From contig CM055097.1 of assembly GCA_029204225.1 (NCBI GenBank), positions 59,160,499-59,224,498 on the forward strand: 64,000 nt of DNA, read 5' to 3'. Positions 1 to 13,137 of the stretch are shown in pieces. The stretch's first letter is position 1, and each line of letters opens with the position of its first letter. Under the pieces are notes generated by a model that saw only the letters and a program-made list of their open reading frames with translations, made no database searches and had not been told where the DNA came from. The position numbers and the translations under genes are program-made. Source of the stretch: Diphasiastrum complanatum. Taxonomy: Eukaryota > Streptophyta > Lycopodiopsida > Lycopodiales > Lycopodiaceae.

Positions 1-845
1 ATGTCTTTACCAATTTATTCATTGTAATGGGATGTATGGATAGAGTTGTTGACTGTAGCTAGAAAGGTGCAAGCATGAATCCTGACCACTGTGTAATGAC
101 ATCTAAATGGCTAGGCCAAGTTATATACAACAACCACTAGTTGCTTAATATTGTTACAAAATAAATAAAATAAATTTCAAACCCTTCAAGTGAAAAAGAA
201 AAATGTCAACTACTGCAATATTTCTAAGACATGTCCTATGAAACAATTGGTTACTTCTCATCCAATTTTATTCACTGATATGTTTTCATTTCAAACATTT
301 ACAAAAATCCAAAGAATTACAATTATGGTGAGCCTTTGTCGTATGCCACAATGACCTTGTTCATGCATTTAAGTCCTTAATATTTCATGTTGTATACATG
401 CTTCAATGGTTAAAATTCTATTCACTTGGATATTGACTAAACATAATGTGACAATTAAAAAATCTCAAGATTGGACGTTGGCTTAAAACCCACATGCAAC
501 TTACGAAGTTGTGTCGTTAAGATACTATCAAGGCATTTTCCCAAGCGCATTAGACTGTAACTATAGATACGAGAAAAGGGTTACACCTACCTCCTAAAAA
601 TTCAGTTTAATATTTCCCAAACATCAATTGTACAATTGCTTTTCTTGAATATTAAAAGGCTCGTTATCAATAGTCACTGAAATTCCAATTTGAATTGAAT
701 GCAATACAAACTAGTACAATAGTGCATGAATCAGTTGATTGAAATGGTAGTATGAATGGTACCCTTAAGATGTCTTATGTTGCCTTGGTATATGAAATTA
801 CAAAAGCAATATGCATCCTAGTTGTCCCACTTACTATCTTCAGAT
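1..845. other. no recognisable gene or element
   Basis: This AT-rich stretch lies beyond the 3' end of the minus-strand GTPase gene. I see no conserved protein, RNA gene or clear repeat in it on either strand. Confidence 0.4.
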
Positions 846-850
846 CCAAG

Positions 851-1050
851 GAGTTGGCTCAGCCGGTTGGCTTGGCGTCCAAAGTTGTTTTGGTCCCAGG
901 TTCAAGCCCCCATTGGAAACCAAGATGAGTCACAGGCTGATCATGATAGCTAAAAAATTGTCTGACTTGTGTTTACACACTCATTTATGAATGTAGCTCA
1001 TGGCCCTTGAGAGGATGAACATATAAGAACCTATCAAATAAATTATGTAA
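851..1050 (+). mobile_element. tRNA-derived SINE candidate
   Basis: A box A-like motif TTGGCTCAGCC (854-864) is followed at tRNA-like spacing by a box B-like motif GGTTCAAGCCC (899-909). This is the internal RNA polymerase III promoter layout of tRNA-derived SINEs. The sequence then runs about 140 bases without tRNA structure and ends in A/T-rich sequence. A functional tRNA is unlikely because the acceptor and anticodon stems do not pair. The 3' boundary is an estimate and I see no target-site duplication. Confidence 0.45.
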
Positions 1051-2777
1051 TGCTGCTCTCTAGTGTGTGATTATTTTGAATAACTGAAACTGTGTTTTGA
1101 CCATTCAGTGGTCTCAATTCTTCCAGATTCCTTGTATTGATTGTGTCGATTCGAAAATGAACTCAAGAATAAGTCCTATAATAGTACTATCATCTATTTT
1201 ACAATCAACTAAAAGGTATAACTAAAGTTGCCTTCCTAAACATAAGTTCACTTTCTTCAGTGTGTATAAAAAATTCACAGGAGTAACAATATATCTGTAC
1301 CCTTATGTTGCAAGACCTCACACATCTCGTGCTTGTATTTGGAGCTGCCAGGACTAATTGACAACTTTATTCTGCACGCTTATTTCCTAAAATCAACAAG
1401 GTCTAAACTTACAATACCATACCTTGCATTTTCACCCTTTCACTTCTTTCTTGAACAGAATATTTTGGTTCCTGGTATAACTGCATCGAGTTGTCTTATC
1501 TCAAACAGTAACTGCATTATATGTCCTTCGTGTGGAGAGTGGATTCAATCTTAAAACCTTGATGAGAGAGAAGGTCTTTGCCAACAATCCACTTATAGAG
1601 GACTAAAACTGCATTAACTAAGCTAACTTTTGTCATCTATTTGATGGGAAACAAATTCCTGTCAAACAGTAAAATAGAATACTTTTTGAAAGGGAAGATT
1701 CAGCTTAAGAACTAATTGTTTTTCATTGTTAATCAAACAGACCATTTCTCATTGGGAATCAAACAGACCATTTCCACAACCCATAAGTGGTTTTCAAACC
1801 ATAAACTGGTTCTCAAACGATTTACGGAACGAAGAAGTGCAACTTGGCAATAGAAGATTGATTGTCCACACCAACATCTAAGCTTTCCTTTTCAATTTCA
1901 GGATGTCACAAGGGCCAAGATGTTTTCATAATGTTTGATCTTCACAGACAATCAAAATGTCACTGGTAAGAGCACAGAAATCTCGCTCTTCCTTGTGCAT
2001 GTTACATATAACTGGGGCAGCCAAGTGCTTTGCTGAAGTATCTTCTTCGCCTTTGAATGGCCCAAACTGTACTCAGGTGCAAGTCACTTACACGAGAAAT
2101 TTGACATGCTCATCTTATATCATTGTGGACCTATGGAATCTCAATTAATCAGATACGTAACACATCTGAGGAAGGCACTTCTTGAATTAATGTGGTTGGT
2201 TGTACATAATAAGTATTAATAACATTGACCTATTTTAGGCTCATGTAGGATGAGTAAGCTGATGAATCATCATGCTTCCTTAAGAAATAGTATTCTTAAC
2301 CTTGCAGAGAGCTTTATGTCAATGCTATATCTCCTGCCTTTTTATCTCAGCCCGTCATCCAACTTTCCATTCAAGAGGTGATCAGTCCTCAAAAGCACCA
2401 GTTCCTCTTGTCATTGTTCCCCAAAGACCAGCAATCCCAACATCACTGCAGATATATTCCGAGCGTGCCACTGTCAGTCTCTATCAAGCATGTCATTATA
2501 GAGATACTGATGTGCCAAGAAGAGCAACCATTCCAATTTCTATATGCTCGTAAAAGCTTGAGAAACTTTGATTTTCCTGGTTAGCATGAATGGACAAACT
2601 CCCATAATACACATGTAAATTAAGACCTCTGATAAAGACAATCACAATCCCATCTATATTCGAAATTTATTATTTAGAGGGGTTCAATTAGTTCTTTGAA
2701 CAAACTCAATTAGTTATATTCAAAGTCAAAATAAGAGAAACTTTTAAGCCCAGGGTTAGTTCTAATCTTAGAAGCCC
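1051..2777. other. intergenic, nothing recognised
   Basis: Only short, unconserved open frames occur here. None resembles a known family, and I see no LTR, LINE or DNA-transposon coding remnant. Confidence 0.4.
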
Positions 2778-2801
2778 GTTCCAACCATTTTGGGTTGGAA
2801 C
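2778..2801. repeat. perfect 9-bp hairpin
   Basis: GTTCCAACC (2778-2786) and GGTTGGAAC (2793-2801) are exact inverted copies around a 6-base loop. More GTTCC-type motifs follow to about 2830. It could be the tip of a decayed inverted-repeat element. No function is implied. Confidence 0.6.
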
Positions 2802-3408
2802 GTTCCGTTCCGAAAGTTCCTGGAGTTCCTGGTCGGATCGAGTTCATGTAAAAAAGAAACAAGGCATCAAAGTGCCACCTACTGGCCGTTATCTTCCTTC
2901 TTCGCGATCTTCCTTCTTATGATATATTGAGGGACGCTTATAATGCACTGAGGGACGCTACAGATCAGAAATCGATTTCCGTAGGTTCAAGACATGACAT
3001 ATATCCGAGCTAGAATCGCTGTATCTTGATACATTGAATACAGTCGTCAGAGGAAAGAGGCTGCCAACCACTGGCCTACATTCCAAAGATTTAACACATT
3101 GATCTTGAGTGACTTTCGCCACAACGCAAATTTAAATAAAAAAACTGCCTTCAAAAAGCATGTCTGGTATGAAATGGGGCAACAATTGTTCAAACCTAGA
3201 TCGGAACACTATTTTTGAATTGAATGTAATCACCAAACCCAACCAAATTCACATACACTTTGACAATTAATTGAATTCAGTTCAGACTTTGTTTAAGCTA
3301 CTGTATTGACATCAAAAAACTAAAAAAAACATGTCAATTGAGGTCTGGCCGGTGGGTAAAAGTTGCCTCACCAATCAATGCTTAAGCTCAAGTATGCTCT
3401 TTAGTAAT
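2802..3408. other. 3' flank of the ZNG1-like gene
   Basis: This is the region just past the stop codon of the minus-strand GTPase gene, so it probably holds its 3' untranslated region. I see no clear poly(A) signal close to the stop. Confidence 0.4.
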
Positions 3409-3464
3409 TCATCCAAAACAGCTCTCAAAGGAGGACAGCAAAATCTCCTCATTCAGGTATTTAC
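3409..3464 (-). CDS. ZNG1-like exon 9 (last)
   Basis: The exon opens after TTGCAG and encodes [17 protein letters not shown] followed by TGA at 3411-3409. It completes the split glycine codon left by exon 8 and gives the expected CobW C-terminal end after FIG. Confidence 0.9.
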
Positions 3465-6400
3465 CTGCAAGACAAAAACAAATTTGCACTCATAGTGCTT
3501 TTATACTATGATTCAGAAAGGTTCTCAGGCATTCTTTGCAGCTTATGAATGGCATTTCCCAGCAATCGAGAAAGGAGTCCAAAACAGCTGGTAATCATTG
3601 AATCTTTATTAGCAAATCTAAATCTTAACATGCTTGACTGGCTAAACACCCGCAGTCTGAAGCAGGAGATTCTTGACAAGGGTTATTATTCATACTGTGG
3701 TAATGGGTAGCTTTGGCAGCACACACTTTGACACTCATATAAAAGTACAATATCTCACAGCACAGTTTTTTGGACTCCTCTAGGAAAGATAATAAAAGGT
3801 TCTAAATTGACAGTGCAGCTACCTGAATCAGACCTCTTTCCTCACCTATGAAAACCAACTTATTTGCACACTTCTCATCCTGCCTCCATGATCTTCCAGG
3901 GATAATCTCATACAGCTCCCGCACAGCCTGCACATAATTGACTTCGAGTTACAGGCCATGTTCCTTAGCATCATCCTTTCAAACAAACATCTTCAGCAAT
4001 AACCAGAAAGAACTTCTTTAGTGTGTACCTGAAGCAGATGGATCTGATCAGAGTTTCGAATGTATAGCACACCTTTGATTCGATATATCTCCATTACACC
4101 TTTTTCCCACAAGAGGTCACCAAGCCAATCATTTACCTGTGTTTGATTCAAACAAATCAACAAAAGGTCTTTATCAAAAGCATACCTCTTTCAAAACACA
4201 CAAACTCAAACTCAATAGATCTGTATAAACTAACATGATTGGCGTCATCTTTATAAGCAAAACACAGAGTTAAACTTCTTCAAACAGTGCAACCTTGATG
4301 CTTGAACCAAGCAAAATCATCACTGGTTACTTCATTCTTAGAAGAAATGCATGTACATTGTTCTGCACCTTACAAATCGAGAGGGTTGCAAATTGGACCT
4401 TCTAAATGAGTTCATGGATAGGTTGGGCGAGCAGCTACAACAATGTACGACCATCAGCCTAGTGAGGTATAATAATACTATTAGCTCTTGGTTTTTCGTC
4501 CACATGGTGGCGGTCACGACACTAAAGATTACCTCATGGGTCTTCTCTCCCATCCCACTCATCTCCAACTTCACTATTTCCCCCACCACCTTATTTGGAC
4601 AACCTTTCCTTTCTTTTCGCCTTGGCACTATTTCACACCCCCCACATACATTTTCTTCTCAAAAATATGCACACCTTTACCAAAAATCACTTTCAACCTT
4701 GCTACTCCATTTCCCATATGAAACTGCACTCACCAAACAGGCTTCCTTTCTCACTATTGCTCTTCATACAATTGCTTCACTCACCTTTCATTCCAAATAT
4801 CGCACGCATCCGATACCCGTGCTCACACCCCATCAACCAGCCTTAGTATGATGTCGAGTGTTGCCATCTCCACTAGCAAGTTAAATACACCCAATTATTT
4901 GCCACTCACCTTTTTCATGCTACTAGATGCCTTTACCATTGCACATTTCACTAGAGGAAGAAGACTTACGAGAAAAGTGAAGTAGGGGCCTTCTAGAGGA
5001 CTTCATCCCACAAACCCTCCACCAGTTCTGACTAACTTATATAGGTAGGTAGAATATGCCACCTCATTTTACACCATCGTCATTTCCCCTCGCCCATCCG
5101 CTCGCTTTCTTTACTCCCTCTGTGGTCTCCTCTGCCATTGGGCGCTTACATATCCACCGAGCACAAGATTTTGAGGACTTTGACGCTGAGCTTTTATTCA
5201 TGGTACAAATGTCATCTCCCTCTACTTGCCACCCCAGTGCACGAATTTCATTGATCCTATCCATAAGAGTGGCGACCCCATGAAATTAGATGATTCCCAC
5301 ACCATCATGATGAGGGTTAGATGAAACGGTTACATTCAATGGGGCAAGAGGGCTTTGGATCTCATTATTCTATGACTAATCATGTGTTTACTCTTAAAGC
5401 TAGGATTGAGTAGACTAGATTTAGACAAGAGAAGGTTTACTATTTGTTTTGTGGACTTCAAAAAAGCCTTTGACTTTGTTCCACGCCATTTATTTATCCA
5501 ACATTTGAGAGATCTTGGCTTCTCCAAGGATACCATTTTGTACTCATGGCATTATATGAGCAAGTATTCACATGTTTTAGGACAGACGAAGATATTCAAT
5601 AGCTTATTCGGAGTACTATGCGGGTGAAGCGGAGTTGCTCCCTCTCACCCATACTTTTTGGCTATATATGGATGAGTAGGTTATCACACAGGATGGTGGC
5701 CGGGTTGTTGAATATGTGATCTATTGATTTCCATACTACTATATGCAGATAATATGGTGTTGATGTACCATACATGTAAGGGGTTACAAGGGCATCTAGA
5801 TAGGCTTCATTCCTTCAGTTCACAACGGGATATAGGAGTTAATACCAAGATGACCAAGGTTATGGTCTTCAGTACCTCCTGGGCCTTCATGCAACAATAT
5901 TCACTCTAGACGGGCAATCGTTAGAGATAGTATCTTCTAATACACATTTGGGGATACTCTTCACTTGACCTGTCGTCAATATGAGGCATGCTACTACCAG
6001 CACAGGTTGAGGAAAGGTCACACACCTTTGGCCCACCTTGAGAGAGTTTTTGTTATATTTGAGATGCCCCTAGTAAGTGCTACTTTTGTTACCCATACAG
6101 CCATGTATGCGGAAGACAGCTAGTCTACTAGGCTCTCATCTACAAAATAGGCCGATATTTCTCACCCACAAGTTACTATGCTTTCGGGCCAAACCGTCAA
6201 TACCACACCAGATCATTCTCGCAAAGTTTGCTATCCCAGCACTTCAGAGTGATGTTATCGTCAAACTTATCATATACATACAAAGGGTACTCAGCCTCAC
6301 AGATGATATACTGCACTACTCTCACTTGGCTTTTGACTTCCTCGCAACTTCATTTAACAAGATCTGTGGCCAATACCATTGTCTTTTTGAAATCCTCCAG

Positions 6401-9400
6401 TTACTTACGATCTCTTATTTCATATGAGGACCCACGCTATGTGGAACTGATGATTCGAGAGATGTTTTTGATACGAAGAGATTTATCAAAGAGACCAGAT
6501 CCAACTCCAAGATTCTCAACCTTGAAATATGTTCTTTTTCTCTAGATGAGGTCCAGATCAAACATGGATTCAACGGACAAGACTAGCATCCCAATACATG
6601 ATAGTCACCGAGATCAAAGACATTGCACATCTATGAGACAAACACCAAGACATAGAGGGATCCAGCCTTGGAGGTTTTGGCTATCTACCAGGATGACATC
6701 AACCTCAGGTTCACCTATTACATCTATATTGACATTTTTCACAAGTACTATTGTACATGATACTAGAGGCAACAAAGGCCAATTTCTAGTACTTACTAAA
6801 GGCACATATATTCAAGAGCCAGCCTCAGCAACAACTCATGATTCAAAAATTACCGCCATCAAATACTACCATCCCACATGGCTCTTGTACTCCGATCATA
6901 ATCATGTTCATTGGAAGCGATCTCCTACTTGTTCTCTACCTCAATATGTCAACGTGTTGTTAGATTCCTGACTAGTAGGCATTCATGTTCAATGGAATGC
7001 ATCCCCCACATGATAATATTTCACACTCAATGGCATTATGATCACCTTACCAACCATATTGATAACAAAGCACTAATACATATAGCTAACTTGTATGTGT
7101 AAGTCAAAGATCTGATTAGTTAGGTATCTCTGCTTTAAAGTTTATGTGCATAAATGTGTATGAGATAAAAGTTAGATGGCAAACAGAAGACTTACTTTTT
7201 GAAGATCTACAGCATTCTCTCCAGAAATGCTTAAAGTGGTCACTTTTGGATTGTGATACGCAACCTCATCAAAAGAAGCATTCTTTTTGTACAATTCAGA
7301 AAAACGCTGCACAAATGGAAACTGTATCATAACAGGACTAACTTTGACCACGACAACTAAAATAACTTAAAAATACACCTTTGTACTGAATCTTGGAAAG
7401 AACCAGCAAACCTTAGTATCATATGATTTGCAATCCAAGATATCCTCCAAATTGACATTACAATGGATTGACTTCACAATTTTTGCACAACCATTGATGC
7501 TTTGTATCTCCTTGATTAGTCCTGTAACATAAGGTCCTTCTAATTCACCGCCATCAATGAGGTCCACCTTGTTAAGGATCACAACATCCTGCAACAAAAC
7601 TGTCACAGATTATCAACACACTGAAGATGACTAAGAGCAGATTGACATCTTCCACACACAAAAAGCAATCATAAATTTTTTTGTTTCTAATTGCACCTTT
7701 TGAAAAAAATGCAAATTTTGACTACTTATGAAGTACAGCACAATCTTTAAAAGGAATCTAGCAGATGAAGATAATTAAAAGGGAAATAACATACAGCAAA
7801 AGCTATCTGTAAATGTGCTTCAGTGATTTCTTCTGCCTCACGTGTTTCACCCAGCTGTTGCCATAAATTTTTGGCATCCACAACCTGCCATTCATATTCC
7901 CACATATCACCTATCTAAGTCTATTGGCAGTGTTCACAGGCAACGAAACTTACATCTCTGTGTCACCGATGGCCTTCGAGGGTGGTGTTTTATCATCCAA
8001 CTTTTAGTGTAGCACTCTATAACTATTAGCGTGAGGTATATGCACAATCATTTAAACTGGAGTATCAGACATGAGCAAATGCGAATATAAAACAAACTTT
8101 CCACATCAAAATGAATGCTAGCCAAGTACAACAAGCAGCCATTTCAATCAACACATGCAAGTGGGCTTCATTCACCAAGTCGAGACTGCATAGTGATGTG
8201 TTTCATGCTAGAAGCTAAAGATGAAATGCATAAAGCACTAGACTGATATGTTCTTAATGAGAACCCAAAAACACTATTCTAAAACGTTAATATGAGTGCA
8301 GTACAAAGACTAAAATTTTTAAAACCCAGACAATTTAGAGTACTATAAGCTGGCAGCTTCATATTGCAAGCCATCAAACTTAGTCTAACTACCATTCATG
8401 ATGCCTGCAGTGTTATAAAGGCCGCATTCATGTGCCTACAAGAACCTCTTGTCATGAATAAATTCTAACAAACATATAAAATAGTTCTATTTAAGACATC
8501 GGAACCATCCTAAGTAATATCAGGCCTCTGCTGCTTTGCAAGGGCAAATTAATCTCCGTCAGGGAACATCATCCTACAAGCATAGAATGCAACAACATAT
8601 AAAAACTTTTCAGTACATGCCACACCTACCGTAATTATGGAGTCTAGATGAATAGCTGATTCAAGTTGATCATCAATCCATAATAGAGATGCTATGGGAC
8701 CTGGATTGGCCAGACCTGTCGTCTCCAACAAAATGTGATCAAACCTAGTATCCATGCCATATCAAGGAAGGTTTAGAATTTATTCCATATGCATGCATTT
8801 GGCATGCTTGGTTGAAAAAAACATGGTGGTGCATAAGAATATTGTATTATTGCTATAAGTTCGAGAAAAATAAAACAACTTTGTGCAACTAGCCATGTTC
8901 AAATAATACACCATTCAAAAGCGTCATCTTAACCTAGAGAGTCACTTATTCGAACTACAAATTATAGAAAATTTCCAAACATCCACTCAAAATTTTCCAT
9001 TCCATAGAGACAAAAATAAACCTTGGCACTTGCTTATTAATAACTCAACCATGTGCCCAATATCAATTGTCAACTAAAAGGTGGATTGAAGGAGATCAAG
9101 CACAGAAACTTTGAAAAAGCAAAAATAAAACAAAACTTTATTCGATTTTCAAGAGAATGCATGCAGCAAAAATCACAAGGCAGGTGAATTGTGCAGGTCA
9201 TAGATCTCTCAGCATGGAAACAAAATATCTAGACTAAATAAGACCGTAGAAATCGATAATAAAATTGTCTCTATGATTATCCAATGTGCTCTTATTAGTT
9301 GTGGTTAAGAAACAATTTGACACAAAATGTTTTGGAAACATGTCAAAACAAATGGCAAGAAAAAAATTCTAGCACCAAATTCTTGGTTTGATCATTGTCA

Positions 9401-11087
9401 TTATGAAGAATGATAAAATTGAATGCACAGAGGAAACTCAAAGGTTAGATCGACTCTATTACATGCAAGGGATCTAAATTTTAGAAAATGAGCAGCTATA
9501 ACCAAAAGTGTGAAATGTCTCTTGAAAGGCATAAATGAAGAGGTTTTTTGTCACAATTTTCACCAAGGGCATAGATAAATGAAAGGTTCTCAGCCTTGTG
9601 AAGGGATGCTCATCTTCCATGATAGGTCTCTGCCTCTGAACTTCTATATGATTTGATTATGTTGAGTAGTGCAATTTTTTTAGAATTGCGAACAATTTGA
9701 CAATTTTTTTCACCTTCGCCTGAGGCTTTAGCCACAGTCAAAAGAACAAGCTAGGTTCCTATAAGGTGCTTCTTACTTTAACCTCTGTCAACATACAACC
9801 TACAAATGAGTATCTCCAAGTATCTTTTTGCATATACATGCTCATTCAATATTCATGCATTTACAAAAAGAATGAGAATAAGTTTGATTATTCTTTCCAA
9901 GGATATATAGCATCAAGAGTTGAGTTGCAGAAGGCTTAAACTATGAAACAAGCACAATCCATGTGATGCTTCTAAGACTAGTGAGGGAGTGAATAAGAGC
10001 CTGCACCAACCTCTTCACTACAAAACATGACAAAATCTTTGAGAATCCTTCTACCTGATTGATAGTAGCTTGTTAAAGACTAAATTTTGCAGCTCAAGGA
10101 TGAAGACAAAGAACGGAAGATGTTGTACCTGTCTCGGCGCTCCAACAATTGTTCTAACGCTTGTACAAAACTATGTTTCACACTACAACATACACAACCA
10201 TTTGCTAGTTCGATCCATTCTTCCACAAGAGCCCCACTCTCACCCTCATTGATCATTGCTCTTTCAACACCCAACTCCTCGCCAAACTCGTTCAAAATTA
10301 CAGCAATCCTTTTTCCATGCTGCTTATTAAGCACATAGTTCACAAGCTGCAAAAATGGCATCTCAGCATCAACTTGAAGTTACCAATTTTCAAACAATCA
10401 GCACCAATAAATCACCAGTATTGACAATAAATTTGTAAGAATAGCTTTTAAGATTAACAGCAACTCTATCAGATGTAAGGTGTGAAATTTAAACGATTCA
10501 AATCTGATCGCTGCTCACAATAGGGCTAGTATCCTTCCTTCTAAGCTGAAAGAGATCAATATTGGTCCCTATAAGCAAGCAAACATAAAACTTTGCCAAT
10601 AAAGCCAGAGTCTACAGGCACCAGATTTTCTTGAAGCAAATCTGAGTCTTTAATCAGAAAGAGGCTGCATTGTGCAAGTTATAAGTACGCAATTAGTGCC
10701 TCGATATTCATCATTAGCAACCTTATAATTTGGAATGCCTAAATGTTCTTAACAAATTTTTCCAATTCTCTAATTCATCAAGAATTGAGCCACCACCCCC
10801 GTGCACTGGAGCCATAGACCAGCATCAAGCAAGCTCGGATCTCTGATACGCCATGGTGTCCCATACCACCATGCCTTACCCTCGACCCTCGCCTACCTAC
10901 ATCCTGAGGCCTAGATAATCGTCCTAACCTGACCACCAATGGAACAAGGTTGCATCGAACCGCGGCGAACTGCCTCTCACGGTTCGAACCATCGAATCAT
11001 TCGGACCCGGTTCGAACTGTTCGAACCGTCTGCTGGGCCCTAAACCCGATTTCTGATTTCCGAACGGGTATGTTTGTTTGTTCGCGC

Positions 11088-11148
<61 letters not shown>

Positions 11149-12661
11149 AGAAGAAGAAGAAGAAGAAGCTGTATTAACGTCTTTTCCATGCCCAAAGGCA
11201 TATAAGACAAAAACAGTACATCCAAGTATGATGGGAACAAGACGGGGCAGTACCGTCAACCAGAAAAGAAAACTAAGCTAAAGCTAACCACTATGCACTA
11301 GTCCAGGAATATATGGTACGAAATACGCAACCATTTACAAGGTCAACTGGATATTAAGTGCAAACTCTAACTCAACTCTATTCTAACTCCAACTATAAAA
11401 TCATCTATTTTGTTTCCGCTAAACGCTTAGCTTCAACAAAACGGATTTTACCGTCTCTGTAAATGAGATGTTTCCCTGTGTCTCTCGCTTGTTGCAAAGC
11501 CTCTTTTCTTTCCATCAATTGTACAAAAGTGAGGTCTTCATCCATGAAAATCTTGGTATCTTTTAGTCTGTGCCTTTGACGCAGTAACTCCCGTCGTGAT
11601 TCCAACGAGGTGAAGCGCAAGACAAGGGTATTAGCATCTTTCTTGGTACGCCAGGCTGAGTCCAAACCTTTGTCGTGATGATGGAGAGTAGCTTCCAAAA
11701 AAAATTTGGCTTCAGTAAGAGCATCCTGAGAATCTGGGATGCCTCTGACACGGCGGACATTGAGAGCCTTTTGCTCGCGCAATTGGTTCTCAGTAAGCGT
11801 AGCAGAGATGAAAGAAACTGGAGCATTTGCCGATTTACCTGGACCTTTGAGGATATCTGCCCAAGATTGGACAGATGTAAGATGCTGCTCCACTTCACTT
11901 TCGAGGTCCTGGATCGTAGTTGAAGTAGCTATTTGGGAGGGTACTGCACATTTGATGGCTGTAAGTTCCTGCTTGAGTTCTGTAATGGATGAAACAACCT
12001 GCTGAAGGTGTGCTTGCACTGATTGGATCATCTCCCGATGAGAATCCATTTCTTTCCGATAATTGGAGAGAAGGTCAAAAACCCTTATAAACTCTGCACT
12101 GAATGCAAAAAGCATTGTTTCGGTTGATGGAGGCGCTTCTTGAGATGGAGTTACAGGAAGAGCAGTAGCAGGCTCAGTATTAGACAAAATAGAGCTGGGA
12201 GAGAGAGGAATAGCATAAGGTACATGAGAACCAGTCATATATGGAACTGGGGAAGGTATGTTCCCATTGGAGCTATTCCCATCAGCTATAGACGTAGAGG
12301 CATCGCTGGAGGTAGAAGTCTTGCTGGTGGCAGAGAAAGTGTTGGAAACAGCGATGCGCTGGAGGTGATGCGCTGGAAGTGAGGACAATGTTGGAGACAG
12401 AGGTAGCGCTGGAGGCAGCAATGGTGGAGGCCACTGATGGTAGCGCTGGAGCCGGAAGTCCGCTGTTGGTGCATGAGCGGGGGGAGTTATCTCCCCCACG
12501 CTTACGTGGAGCCATGAAACGTTGATTGTCCCGCTCAGATATCCGGGCGCTCGGACCTGCTCAGACCATCGCGGTCAGATCCACCGCGCTCAGACCTGCT
12601 CAGACCATAGAGAGAGAGAGAGAGGGTGTGTGTGTGTGTGTGTGTGTGTATTTGCCATTGA

Positions 12662-12702
<41 letters not shown>

Positions 12703-13066
12703 TCTTGAGATTTTGTAAATTGTGTGTGTGTGTGACGTGTGTGAGTGTGTGTGAGTCTTGAGAGAGTGTGTGCACTGCGAGTCTGTGTGAGCACTGAGAT
12801 TGTGTGTGTGTGACACTGTGTGTGTGTTGAATCTTGATGGGGTTCAGTGTGGGGGCTGGGCATTGTGAGAGGGGTGTGGGACCTGGGTAGCTACTTAGTT
12901 AGAAGTTAGAACTTAGGAGTTAGTCCGAGTTAGTAGTTACTAGAGTCTAGTTAGAACTTAGGAGTTAGAAGTTAGCGGTTAGGGTTAGAAACTAGATTAG
13001 AATTTAGAATTTAGGGTACGCGGTATACTACGTAGATATTAGAGACCTCAGACTCGTCACTCGAGA

Positions 13067-13137
<71 letters not shown>

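Larger units (their letters stand above)
11090..12610 (-). mobile_element. ORF1-only LINE (half-LINE candidate)
   Basis: In minus-strand order the element has a GC-rich leader with a 39-bp duplicated motif (12547 and 12586), an intact ORF1 (12499-11405), about 240 bases of 3' untranslated sequence ending TATATGCCTTTGGGCATGG, then a CTT and TC repeat tail. No reverse transcriptase or endonuclease coding is present between ORF1 and the tail. A second copy of the same 3' end lies at 13068-13210, which supports the boundary. The layout matches half-LINEs that keep only ORF1. An alternative is a simple internal deletion of a full LINE. Confidence 0.6.

Noticed and set aside
851-920. Functional tRNA gene
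   Set aside because: Box A and box B are present but the stems do not pair. It fits a tRNA-derived SINE.
1-3408. A possible third host gene left of the ZNG1-like gene
   Set aside because: I searched the short frames at 1333-1554, 1957-2148 and 2302-2584 and found no conserved motif or splice-joined domain.
3823-3845. Later donor (GTAGCT at 3822) for exon 8, adding EERGLIQ
   Set aside because: The donor at 3845 leaves the phase that joins exon 9 in frame and yields the family-typical FIGKYLNEE. The later one does not.
4351-4851. 166-codon plus-strand open frame in intron 6
   Set aside because: No supported domain. At best a decayed part of the neighbouring LINE, so not annotated as a gene.
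10070-10338. Plus-strand open frames over 10070-10338
   Set aside because: They are shadows of the minus-strand exon 2 of the ZNG1-like gene.
11078-11281. Open frames of Arg-Glu or Ser-Leu repeats across (GA)n runs
   Set aside because: They are pure translations of the microsatellite and exist on both strands.
12526-12863. Several His/Thr- or Cys/Val-rich open frames
   Set aside because: They come from (GT)n and (GA)n repeats, with no independent coding signal.
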